Shown here piece by piece: positions 15,301-23,736 of a stretch of DNA of 42,443 nucleotides. Location: the IMG/VR virus record IMGVR_UViG_3300024313_000019, positions 1-42,443 of that record, one strand, 5' to 3'. The stretch's first letter is position 1. Each line of letters starts with the position of its first letter. The notes under the pieces are model-generated. The model made no database searches. It was not told the DNA's origin and saw only the letters and a list, made by a program, of their open reading frames with translations. The DNA comes from a virus. The translations under genes were made by a program, and so were the position numbers.

Positions 15301-18300
15301 CTTACCACTGATTTCTAGTACAGCATAAACTTTATTAGTTTCTGACTCGCTTCTCAACAATGGTTCACCTAGCATATATGATACAGCACTAGTCAAGTTG
15401 GCTTTGGAAATTCTTCCTCCTGTACCAGTCATTTGTTCATATCCAATAGTCTCCTTAAAGAACTTAAATATTTGTTCGTTAGTTTTAGTTATTTTATCTG
15501 ACTTAACATACTTCATTTTACCTTTAGCATCTAATGCTTTAGGGTTTACATTTGATGCAAGTAAGTTTAAAAAACTCTGGACAAAGAATTTTCTGTCTTC
15601 AAAAGAAGATTTATCATTTGCCAGTTTAGTTCTTATCAACTTTAAATTATTCTCAACTGAGAATCTTTTCTTTGTATTGGCTCTTAGTCCTGTAACTTTA
15701 TCGATCATTACATTTTTGCCATTTACAATTATAGGCTTGTTGTTCTTATCTAACTTTTTAGTTTTTTTAGTTTCTGTCTCATTAGCAGCCTCTACTAATG
15801 CATTGTTTACTTGTGCTTTTTTTAAACCTAATCCTTTTATAAATGAGTCAGTAGTAAATATATCTACTACAGCGTTTGATGCTGTTGTAGAAGACAGTAG
15901 TTTGCTTGGTGTAGCAGTTACTAATCCCATGTATATTTTACCGTCTGGATTCTTTTGAAGAGATTCATTTAAGGTTTTTACAAGAGAGTCAGCACCTGAT
16001 TCTGTTGATGCCCAGAAGAATCCTTTTTCATGAAACTTGATAGGGTAGTACATACCACCTTTACCTTCTACAATTAGTTCACCATCTTTACTTATCTGAC
16101 CAGAGAACGCAAAATCTGGGGTATGCAAAACCATATGTTTGTCTGCAAAATCCCTAAGAGTTTTATTCTTGGTAACGTAACCTGAGTCTTCTAATACCTT
16201 AAACTTGTTTCCGTTCTTATCATAACTATAAGTTAATCCTGTAATTGGATCTTTAAAGTTTGCTTGGAAAGATAACTGGAATGGTATTTCACCATCATCA
16301 TTTTGTATATCTTGATCAAGAAAGTCTTCATCATAAACCTCATCTAACTTAGAATTAGAGTCTGTTATCTTGTCTTTAATTGCTTCAGCATTTTTCAATG
16401 TTGGGTACATACCTGTAACCTCCATGAAATTATCTTTTGCATCTTTAACATCTTGTGGTACTGCTAAATAGTTGCCTGGATTTTTAAGCATGATATCTAC
16501 TAGATCCTGAACCTCAACTCTAGGTTGACTAGCGTTGTATTCACCTCCGTAAACCATGCCTTCAATTTCCATAGCAATAACATCTAACGCTTGACCTTCG
16601 CTGTTAGAGAACCATGCTCTTCCTAAAGTATTATTTATATTGTTTACATCTGAGTTGTCTATAAAAGATTGTCTCTTTACTTTGTAACCAATAAACGCTG
16701 CTTCTACAGGATCATAGAAACCTTCTCTGTTAGTTTTGTCTTCTTGTAGTGCCTCATATAAAGTTGTTCCTGCATCAATCCATTCAGCAGGTAATTCATT
16801 CATCTCTATAATTTGCTTCTCTACCTTTCTTCTTGTAGGTTTTGATACAGGCTTACCTGTCTTTGTGTTTATAATTTCAAGGTCACCCTCTTTATTATAT
16901 CTTACTTCAATGTTACTATTGAGGGTTTTAAGTTTTGATCTTACAGGAACTATTTTTTCGCCAGTAAGAATCTCTGTACTTGCAATCTCTATAAATTCTC
17001 TTAGTGTTAAATCCTCTATACCTTGGTTTGTGTTTACCCCAAACTTTTGTTTAATAAAGTCAAAGAACTCTTTGATCCAATTATCCCAGATACCTTGTTC
17101 TTCTTGACTCTCAAATATTTTTGCTCCTCTTTGACCTATAGCAATTGCTAATGCCTCGTCTAATATTTTGTCTTCAGTGTATACTTTTTGTAAGTCAGGG
17201 TTTTTTGCTATCTGTGCTCTAAGATTTTTAACTAAGTCACTACCTGCAATTAAAGACATCCCTTTATCCCAAAGTTCTTTTCTTTCTTCTTTAGCCAGTC
17301 TTGTCCATACATGACCAAACTCATGGATAGGTGTATCTTTGTTTGCTGTTTTAGGATTTATTAATACCCTGTTATTTACAGCATCGTATACACCCCTGGC
17401 TGCTTTCGCTCCTTCAGGTGTAACATTTTGAGATAATGCTAACTCTTCAACTGCTTTAGCATCTACAACTATTTCAACACCAGGGAAATTTTCTTTCAAC
17501 CTTTTTATTAAAGGACTTAGATAATCATTATTTGCTTTTGCTGTAGTTACTTCGTCTTTTGTAAATAAAGGTTTAGGTTTAGATTTAGAATCTTTTTTAA
17601 CAACTAATTCAGACCACAACTTTGGATCTATACCAAGTCTTTTAAACTCTCTGGAATAATAATCTTTATTGTTCTCACTAACTTTTACACCGTTCTCAAT
17701 ACTTTGTATGTAATACTCTTTAACTTCCTCATCGGTATTAATATCAGCAACTTGTCGAAGAATAGAATTAAACCATGGGTAACCATAACTACTATTCTCA
17801 ATACCAGTTACAGTATTTATAGTACCGTTAGATGCTATTTTAACTCTTTCTTCTATTTCTTCCTTTAATGGTCTTTTAGGATCTTTAGGTTTTACTTTAC
17901 CTCTTTTCTTTTGTAACCCTTTAATACCACCTTCACCTACTATGATTCGACCTTGTTCGTTTCTTTCATATTCAGGTTCAGGTTCAACTTCGGTTTCAGA
18001 GTTATTTTCTGTTTCCAGGTTTTGGTCACCCTCAACATTTGCTCCAGTGTTGATGGCTTGTTGTTTTTGTCCTTCTTTAACTGCTTCATTTGCTATGTTA
18101 TCTACTTCTTCTTCTGTTGTATTTTCATTTACTTCAGGAATAACATTCTCTCTACCATCTAATACGTTGTCAGGATCATTGTTTAATGCTGCATCTATTT
18201 CATTGTCAGTTGATACTGCTTGTTCTGTAGAGACTGGTGTTGTACCATTACCGTCCACAGGAGGATTCTTAGGTTCTTGTTTGGTTTTTGGTTTAGACTT

Positions 18301-20835
18301 TTTATTATCTTGTAATTCTTTTGCAATTGCATCATTAGTTAATGAGTATTGTGCCTGTAACACAGCCAATAGAGCAGGGTTTTTTTCTGCTTGATCCATT
18401 AACCTTTGTATGTTATTAGCATTCTGAAATAAACTAAGTAACTTAGTTTCTGACTCTTCACTTAATTTACCTGTAGATAATTTAGCAGCATCTAATTGCT
18501 TAAACAAATTACTAAACTGTGTCTTCTTGTAATCTGCTTGTTCTTTTGTATAGTAATATGTGTTACCATCTTCAGGATCTATGTATTGCTTTCCAACTAA
18601 ATCATCAAGCCTTCCAAAAAATTTATCTTTTGCTTTATAGGCAGCATATGTTGCTTGTTGTTGTAGTCCAGATTGAGTTGTTATATTCATAGGCCCTGTT
18701 GCAGTTCCTGCTGCAAGACCAAATATTGCTGACTCTTCTATCTCACCTCTTGACCATTCTATTTCAAATGATTTTTCTGGTGACATTACTTGGTTAAAAG
18801 TACCACGAACTGCATTAAGAGCAGGTATTTCTGCTAATTCTTCGAGCATTTCTCTTTTTCCTGCACCAAACACTTCTTTCATGGCATACTTAAATGCTGT
18901 GCTTTTAGATTCTTTACCTCCTTGTGCTAAATACGCAATGTATCTTTCTGTTAATTTTGAGGCTGCTTTCTTTTCACCGATCAAATAGAACTGTGGATTT
19001 ATCTGAGCCACTGCTGCAACAGCAAGAGATCCAGTGACTGCAAAAGCAGATGCTTCGGTAGGTGTCATACCTTGTCTTATTGCCTCGCCATAAAGTTGAT
19101 TGTGAGTCTGTCCAGTAACAGCACCAGTTAATCCAATTCTGTTTGCTACAGTAGATTTACTTAAATAGTTACCTGCTCTTGTTAAGCCTTTACCTTTTGC
19201 AAGTGCACCTGTTAATTTTACTCCAGTACCTAGGCCTTTTGTTCCAAACATTAATACACCTAGATCAGCCATCACTCCAACAAATTTTGGTAATGCTCCT
19301 TCTAAATTGTATTGTTGTTCAGATTTATACTCTTCAGGGTTTGCTTCGTACTTTTCTATTACTTGTTTTACTATTTCATTGTCTTGTACTAAATATCCAT
19401 CTTTATCTCTTACAGTTTTTGCTGATCTAAATTCAGCACCTATGTTATCATCAACAACTAATTGATAGTCATCAACCATAGCAACCCTTTCAGATAACCC
19501 TCTATCCTTATTACTTGATTGGCCAAGTTCACGAACCATGTTCGGATTTTTTTCCTTACTAAATATTCTCTCTGATGCCTCTGCTAAAGCATCTGTCCAA
19601 CCATATTCGTCATTAAAGGAAAGTGTTCTAGGAAGAGATAGTATATCATTTACTCCCTTTGCAAGAGATGATACAATTGGTTTTGATATATTGTCTTTAA
19701 ACCATTTTGGTTGATACTGACCAGGTATAGGTACGTCTGGAATATCATACTTATCTTTTATGTCTACATATGCTTGAGCATCTTTTAGGTTTTTTTGATT
19801 TTCAACCCACTCAGGGTTTCTAGTATCAAAGTTTTCACTAACATCCCTTACTTTACCTAATATATTTATTGCTCTTTGATAGTTCTTAAATTCAGGTAAA
19901 CTGTTTAATTTACCGAACCTTTCTTGCATATCTTCATATGATCCAAACTTGTATGTTTTATTTGATACACCTGTTTCTGTAGGTCTATTAGACTGGTAGT
20001 CAGCACCTTCAGACATTATATCATTTATTTCATCTATAAGGTATTGTTTCTTTGTTGGATCTTTTTCTACTGCAAGTTGATTTTGTAGAGTTTTAATTTC
20101 TTTCCCTTGAGAATTAAGTTGGTTTATTAGAAACCCATACTCTTCTCCATGTTCTTTCCAGACCTGACTATTTTCAGTGTCTTCTACAACAGCAAACATA
20201 TCTTCTGAAAGAAAGTTGATTGCCTTCTGTTCAAAGTCTCCTTTTTCAACACCAGTTAATTTATTGTCATTATAATCTAATTGACTAGCAAATAAGTCAT
20301 TCCCTGATGCACTGGAATAGTTTCTTAAAACATCATAAAAATCTGCATTTTGAGTTACTAGGTCAGAGGTAGTTGCTGCTGCGATCTTTGCTCTTTCTAG
20401 TGCTACTTGTTTTTTAGCCTCCTCTTTCTTTGCTTTGTTAGAGTCTATTATTGCTTGGGTTCTAGGACTTATTCTTCTTGAGTTTCCACCAGGGCCACTA
20501 CCACCAGACAATTTAGGATTGCTTGAGTTTCTTGCAACATCTGTTGATTGGTCTACAAAAGTTGAAGAGGCTGCATTAAATCTAGGTAGATTGTCAGCAC
20601 CTTCTGGAATATTATTTATATTTAAGGCAGGTGCAGGTAGAAATTTATCAGCGTTAAACTGTTCAAAATTATCATATCCCCAAACCGTTTTTGCGTTGCT
20701 ACCTAATTTTTTAAAAGTATCTTTTCTATAGTCATTAGATTGCATTTGAAATTTAAACTCATCAAATGTTCTTTTTTGTGGGCCATAGATTTCTCCTATT
20801 TTTTCCCAGGCTGCAAGTAACTCTTTATCTTCCAT
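12388..20835 (-). CDS. Giant polyvalent ejection/internal virion protein with zincin protease motif, 2815 aa
   Basis: The largest gene of the window. About residues 520-720 are Gly/Ala-rich and hydrophobic, suited to membrane insertion. A disordered Asn/Glu-rich linker (about 820-930) follows. A zinc-metalloprotease motif HEFGH (1171-1175), with Glu1227 in DEALA as likely third ligand, lies in a domain of roughly 1080-1290. About 1500-1900 has the look of a large-polyvalent-protein (LPD) domain. The C-terminal third (about 2170-2700) carries SGTTTQIRNIMANV and IPFARVLTNVFNRFLHY, typical of polyvalent ejection proteins, and a membrane span near 2500. By position and size it corresponds to T7 gp16 or crAss cargo proteins, packed in the head and ejected to form a channel for DNA entry. 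Confidence 0.7.
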   Translation of the reverse strand: MEDKELLAAWEKIGEIYGPQKRTFDEFKFQMQSNDYRKDTFKKLGSNAKTVWGYDNFEQFNADKFLPAPALNINNIPEGADNLPRFNAASSTFVDQSTDVARNSSNPKLSGGSGPGGNSRRISPRTQAIIDSNKAKKEEAKKQVALERAKIAAATTSDLVTQNADFYDVLRNYSSASGNDLFASQLDYNDNKLTGVEKGDFEQKAINFLSEDMFAVVEDTENSQVWKEHGEEYGFLINQLNSQGKEIKTLQNQLAVEKDPTKKQYLIDEINDIMSEGADYQSNRPTETGVSNKTYKFGSYEDMQERFGKLNSLPEFKNYQRAINILGKVRDVSENFDTRNPEWVENQKNLKDAQAYVDIKDKYDIPDVPIPGQYQPKWFKDNISKPIVSSLAKGVNDILSLPRTLSFNDEYGWTDALAEASERIFSKEKNPNMVRELGQSSNKDRGLSERVAMVDDYQLVVDDNIGAEFRSAKTVRDKDGYLVQDNEIVKQVIEKYEANPEEYKSEQQYNLEGALPKFVGVMADLGVLMFGTKGLGTGVKLTGALAKGKGLTRAGNYLSKSTVANRIGLTGAVTGQTHNQLYGEAIRQGMTPTEASAFAVTGSLAVAAVAQINPQFYLIGEKKAASKLTERYIAYLAQGGKESKSTAFKYAMKEVFGAGKREMLEELAEIPALNAVRGTFNQVMSPEKSFEIEWSRGEIEESAIFGLAAGTATGPMNITTQSGLQQQATYAAYKAKDKFFGRLDDLVGKQYIDPEDGNTYYYTKEQADYKKTQFSNLFKQLDAAKLSTGKLSEESETKLLSLFQNANNIQRLMDQAEKNPALLAVLQAQYSLTNDAIAKELQDNKKSKPKTKQEPKNPPVDGNGTTPVSTEQAVSTDNEIDAALNNDPDNVLDGRENVIPEVNENTTEEEVDNIANEAVKEGQKQQAINTGANVEGDQNLETENNSETEVEPEPEYERNEQGRIIVGEGGIKGLQKKRGKVKPKDPKRPLKEEIEERVKIASNGTINTVTGIENSSYGYPWFNSILRQVADINTDEEVKEYYIQSIENGVKVSENNKDYYSREFKRLGIDPKLWSELVVKKDSKSKPKPLFTKDEVTTAKANNDYLSPLIKRLKENFPGVEIVVDAKAVEELALSQNVTPEGAKAARGVYDAVNNRVLINPKTANKDTPIHEFGHVWTRLAKEERKELWDKGMSLIAGSDLVKNLRAQIAKNPDLQKVYTEDKILDEALAIAIGQRGAKIFESQEEQGIWDNWIKEFFDFIKQKFGVNTNQGIEDLTLREFIEIASTEILTGEKIVPVRSKLKTLNSNIEVRYNKEGDLEIINTKTGKPVSKPTRRKVEKQIIEMNELPAEWIDAGTTLYEALQEDKTNREGFYDPVEAAFIGYKVKRQSFIDNSDVNNINNTLGRAWFSNSEGQALDVIAMEIEGMVYGGEYNASQPRVEVQDLVDIMLKNPGNYLAVPQDVKDAKDNFMEVTGMYPTLKNAEAIKDKITDSNSKLDEVYDEDFLDQDIQNDDGEIPFQLSFQANFKDPITGLTYSYDKNGNKFKVLEDSGYVTKNKTLRDFADKHMVLHTPDFAFSGQISKDGELIVEGKGGMYYPIKFHEKGFFWASTESGADSLVKTLNESLQKNPDGKIYMGLVTATPSKLLSSTTASNAVVDIFTTDSFIKGLGLKKAQVNNALVEAANETETKKTKKLDKNNKPIIVNGKNVMIDKVTGLRANTKKRFSVENNLKLIRTKLANDKSSFEDRKFFVQSFLNLLASNVNPKALDAKGKMKYVKSDKITKTNEQIFKFFKETIGYEQMTGTGGRISKANLTSAVSYMLGEPLLRSESETNKVYAVLEISGKLDTFESDAHESYPKAIGVDTKTNDARTKLHILKDRNDWRDNFADPDTDTNIEIGRPRNKDGKPRSHIQILPTTVGLTYAPVRVLNESENPGMSFQLEGDTNKKQVSESIQRLKDQGNFTEQQLVEYFNRRFPDISIKELGEMYNGKVPEDSPRSEKRKYTSRLEQVLSQETFEEISEEAKTYIPKRNSITEAEAQFMFDNIGLEESINIIKSNPDWLLPEVRIALTNKVVKGLEAEASKLRAEGKVAEANVISTSINGIVEMMAKEGTKAGRFIQAFKLLDALSVDRTIGLINKKLKEAGKDPLTKEQEAEVRRLKEESDNASEGLPKSTALANQYKYTASLVGTDFKSLFEAYFYASILSGTTTQIRNIMANVMSIGNELLVTSIREAFLGNPAAIFHATEGLIKGLSKGWLNAKHILETGVKSDRSDKFDSPVLLEWWRFNTNSKVLNKLLNSKLLPWSPNFLKYVQRAMVAGDQMFFHSAKEMQSRALANRLKKGKDVTPEDIKRAESILNPSKEAQEKAKAEARDDGYKDGTTQFKIRVHEIMEGNRDMTIQGTSEEFAAKTTFNYEPEGALSYLYNFIVQSRQMKGVGPIMTTFIPFARVLTNVFNRFLHYTPVGYVTAARGKVRVASGKTRILSKEEKADLYIKATIGLSTLTGLVGYLMSHADDDDSVLKISAAGPKDFNKKYELQKAGWKPFTVTVGDLSFSYADHPLYFILAAAGTLYESDKYGNSIEGEGAADLFSYVALTTSMSMLQQSWLQGLSDLGRILNSNDPAKAVANKVFGVASSIALPNFHKQLVRQSMEIMGDPIKARRTGTLTGALDQLYRDIPLANSGLYDMVDNYGDPVIPHQGQKFMPLDIRLGDKGDPLTKHLVGEGVFVGSASNRKIEDFDLGESRYLDGDEYQVYKMESAKEVGKVLRENRDYLYGLKGEELGEAVRALKIEARNTALYELFYYGKYKKLTKKKR

Positions 20836-20852
20836 TCTGTTATTTTGATTTA

Positions 20853-22643
20853 TTAAAACTGAGTTTCCTGCAAGGCGAATTTCATTGCTGATTGTGTAAC
20901 ATATTTCTCTGAACCATCTTCAAAAGTTACAAGGTATTTATCTCTACCTCTGTCTGGATTAGCAGACATTCCTGCTCTTTCAACCTTCCTAATTACTCTA
21001 GTCGCATCTAAAGATGTAACTAAATTCCCTGCCCATGCAGAGTTTATAGCCTTAGCCATTTCTTTATTAAGATCATAGTTTGTACTGCTGTCATCCATTA
21101 GGTCATAACTAAAACCATCAATCGCTGCTAAAGCATTTCCTGCTGCTTGTTGGTGAAACAATACTTTACTCTTGTTATCGTCACTCATTGAATACTTCTG
21201 ATACTTAGTACCTGCTAATGATTGGTTTGCAGGTGACCATTTTCCAGACTGTGCTTCAGCAGGTGTCAACTCAGAAATATTCTTAGTTGTTGTACCGTCT
21301 GTAACCGTTTGTCTTATGTTAAATGCTTTAGATGTATTGTCGTATTCAGGTAGACTATTAGCATCTTTCATTGTGAAACCATTACCTGCACTTGAAGCCA
21401 TAATCATCAAGTCATTAAATTGAGATTCGTCATATTTAACAACTCCACGACCTGTGTCTATGTAAAGTACATCTTCGTTTGCAGGTCTAAATATTTTAGC
21501 AGCAGGTCTTCCTGGTGATTTACCAATACCTGGAATAAGTTTAATATCCTTAAATTGATTAGTTACGTCAAACCCATCTATTGTTTCATTTCCAACAACT
21601 AATTCACTCATAGGACTATTTCCAATAATTGATTGATCACCTAGTAATGCTCTACTAAGTTGTGTTGCCACAAGCGAAGAAGGATTTGGTGTGTTATTAT
21701 TATTACCACTGCCACTACCTTGACCTGGTTGGAAACTTTCTCTTGTTTTAGAAACACTTGCGTAATCAGGAATTACTTGTTTCATTTGTTCTAAAACAAA
21801 TTCTTGACCTGCTGCCATTTCTAAGGCTTCCATCTCTTCTGGTGTTCCTGATTGTCCTTCTGTTTTCTTATCAACGTAAGCATCTAGCATTGCCATGTGT
21901 GCTTTACTTGATGTTCCCCATTTCTCAACTAGGTCTGTTGGTACATCTTTAGAGTCTGTAAAAACAGGAACAGATCTTCCGTTTTTCAGTTTATACATTT
22001 GAGTTTTTTCTCCTGAATACTCTCCTTGTTTTAAGGTCGAAAATTCACCAATCTTACCTTCTCCAGATTTAGTTGATCCACCAAACTTATATTTGCCTAG
22101 TAACTCTACAAAGTCTTCTCTTACAACGTCTTGATTTATATTATCTACACCTTTAAGGTATGACTTATATGCACCCTGCATATCTTGTGACGTTAACTCT
22201 AAGTTTGTGTTATCCTCTAGTAATGCAAAAAATCCTTCTTTATCGTAATATTTTTTATCTTCATCACCTTCAAACGCAGCACTAGTTCTTTCTAGTAGTT
22301 TAGTAACCTGATTTTGTTTGGCTACGGTCATCCCCAACTCTGCGTTAGATTGATTTAACACCTTAGAATAGTTACTCCCATTTGGATTCAACTTAGCCAG
22401 TCTTTCAATTGATGCTTCGACTTGTGTTACCATATCGTCAGAAAAATGACCTGATACAATTCCATCTCTTAACGATGCTGCCTGTTGAAATCTTTGTGCT
22501 TTGTTAGATTTGTTTTGTGCAAGACTTTGACTCAATGCCGATTGCAGTTGATTCATTCCTTTGTCTATGTAACCACCAAACATATCTTTCTCTAAGGTTG
22601 GAGTTGTTTTTGCTCCCATCAACCCTGGTGTGAATTTTGCCAT
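20853..22643 (-). CDS. Internal virion / cargo protein, 596 aa
   Basis: Soluble, with an N-terminal Gln/Ala/Ser-rich helical region (QSALSQSLAQNKSNKAQRFQ), a central Gly/Asn-rich linker (GSGSGNNNNTPNPSS) and a C-terminal part with a small beta domain (KYLVTFEDGSEKYVT). No enzyme motif. It sits between a membrane-active small virion protein and the giant ejection protein, where podoviruses encode their internal core (T7 gp14-gp15-gp16 order). I chose the ATG at 22643, four bases after the preceding stop, over an in-frame ATG at 22688 that lies inside the preceding gene. The T7 gp15-equivalent role is inferred from order, not from sequence. Confidence 0.6.
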   Translation of the reverse strand: MAKFTPGLMGAKTTPTLEKDMFGGYIDKGMNQLQSALSQSLAQNKSNKAQRFQQAASLRDGIVSGHFSDDMVTQVEASIERLAKLNPNGSNYSKVLNQSNAELGMTVAKQNQVTKLLERTSAAFEGDEDKKYYDKEGFFALLEDNTNLELTSQDMQGAYKSYLKGVDNINQDVVREDFVELLGKYKFGGSTKSGEGKIGEFSTLKQGEYSGEKTQMYKLKNGRSVPVFTDSKDVPTDLVEKWGTSSKAHMAMLDAYVDKKTEGQSGTPEEMEALEMAAGQEFVLEQMKQVIPDYASVSKTRESFQPGQGSGSGNNNNTPNPSSLVATQLSRALLGDQSIIGNSPMSELVVGNETIDGFDVTNQFKDIKLIPGIGKSPGRPAAKIFRPANEDVLYIDTGRGVVKYDESQFNDLMIMASSAGNGFTMKDANSLPEYDNTSKAFNIRQTVTDGTTTKNISELTPAEAQSGKWSPANQSLAGTKYQKYSMSDDNKSKVLFHQQAAGNALAAIDGFSYDLMDDSSTNYDLNKEMAKAINSAWAGNLVTSLDATRVIRKVERAGMSANPDRGRDKYLVTFEDGSEKYVTQSAMKFALQETQF

Positions 22644-22647
22644 AATC

Positions 22648-23262
22648 TTATCCGTTTTTAAAGAAGCCTCCTTCAAAACCTGCTGCATTACCTGCTGTTT
22701 GTAAGGATGTCATTCCTGCTGCTGCTTGATTTAAACCTCCAAAAGTCATCTCTCTAGATGCTTTATTATTTGCCATTGTCATTTCAGTCTTCATATTGTA
22801 TGGATCAAGTTCATTTAATTTAAATGCTTGATCTCTAAAACTAGAAAGGTTACTTAAAGACTGTGAGAAATCATTTCTTCTTTGTGCTTTTACAGCACCT
22901 ATCCTGTCATTTGCTTTTATTAGTGATTCTTGAGATTGAGCATCTGCACCAACACCTACTGCTAACATATCCTCAAGTGAACCTGATGATGATTGCACTC
23001 TATTTAAAGCGTTTGCTTTATCTGTGTTAATGCTATCAACTAATTCTTGTTGTCCATCAACCTGTGCATTTACTAAGTTTCTTCTCATAGCAAGATCTTC
23101 TCCTACTTCTTTTGGAATTTCATACTTAGGACGTTGAGCAATCATTGCATCGATTTCTCTTTGTCTTTTCTTTTTACCAAATATACCTGAAGCCATTTGT
23201 GCGATACCACCAACTGCCGATAGACCTGCTCCGATCATTCCTGCTGTTACTATTCCTGCCAT
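22648..23262 (-). CDS. Small internal virion protein with membrane-active N-terminus, 204 aa
   Basis: The first 29 residues (AGIVTAGMIGAGLSAVGGIA) are Gly/Ala-rich with GxxxG spacing, typical of ejection proteins that insert into the outer or inner membrane, such as T7 gp14. The rest is a long helical region (about 35-165) rich in Gln, Asn and Ser, without cysteines or enzyme motifs, ending in a Gly/Ala-rich tail. It overlaps the cupin gene by 13 bases. The role as first ejected core protein is inferred from this composition and from gene order. Confidence 0.6.
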   Translation of the reverse strand: MAGIVTAGMIGAGLSAVGGIAQMASGIFGKKKRQREIDAMIAQRPKYEIPKEVGEDLAMRRNLVNAQVDGQQELVDSINTDKANALNRVQSSSGSLEDMLAVGVGADAQSQESLIKANDRIGAVKAQRRNDFSQSLSNLSSFRDQAFKLNELDPYNMKTEMTMANNKASREMTFGGLNQAAAGMTSLQTAGNAAGFEGGFFKNG

Positions 23263-23735
23263 GATTTTTCTTTTTTATTATATTCTTCTATTGTGAATGA
23301 GTACAATTCTTCTTGCACCTCTTCTATGTTTTTATTGTTTGTTGGGTTTTTGTGTACGTTTATAAACAAACACTCTTCCGTACAAACTATAAATCTTTTT
23401 GCTCCTTTTATTGACTTTGCATAACATGGAGCAATATGTTCTACAGTTTCGTCATCAGTTGTAACAAGTATTCTGCCAGATAATAAAAACCAAAAATGAT
23501 CAGTATGATGTATCGCACTGATCACAAAAGAGCCTTCAGGCATTCTCATTTTCCTCATGTATAATTGATCTGAAAACTCATGGGTTATTGTAAACTCTTC
23601 ATTATTTACTAAAGTTTTACCATCACCATAAATCCCTTCAATATCATTATTAGCAATCATAACATTTTGTAACTCTTCAAGCCTCTGTTTGTAATTACTT
23701 ACACCAGTTTCTTTTTTGTTTGTTACGTTTGCCAT
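23250..23735 (-). CDS. Cupin-fold protein within the virion module, 161 aa
   Basis: Residues about 55-130 have the beta-barrel pattern of a cupin: MRMPEGSFVISAIHHTDHFWFLLSGRILVTTDD, with His65/His66-type residues at the usual metal-binding turn, followed by a second motif region (YAKSIKGAKRFIVCTEECLFINVH). The C-terminus is a charged tail. It lies between the DUF1566-like gene and an internal virion protein, with one-base and 13-base junctions, so it is expressed with the structural genes. It may be a virion decoration or assembly factor; enzymatic activity is not excluded. Fold call by pattern only. Confidence 0.55.
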   Translation of the reverse strand: MANVTNKKETGVSNYKQRLEELQNVMIANNDIEGIYGDGKTLVNNEEFTITHEFSDQLYMRKMRMPEGSFVISAIHHTDHFWFLLSGRILVTTDDETVEHIAPCYAKSIKGAKRFIVCTEECLFINVHKNPTNNKNIEEVQEELYSFTIEEYNKKEKSWQE

Positions 23736-23736
23736 A

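Noticed and set aside
14822-18394. Several + strand frames of 65-190 aa rich in Ser, Leu and Phe
   Set aside because: They are antisense to the 2815-aa gene and show the low-complexity Leu/Ser/Phe composition expected of the reverse strand of Lys/Glu-rich coding DNA.
22644-22688. ATG at 22688 as start of the 596-aa internal virion protein
   Set aside because: It lies inside the end of the preceding gene; ATG at 22643 is four bases after that gene's stop.
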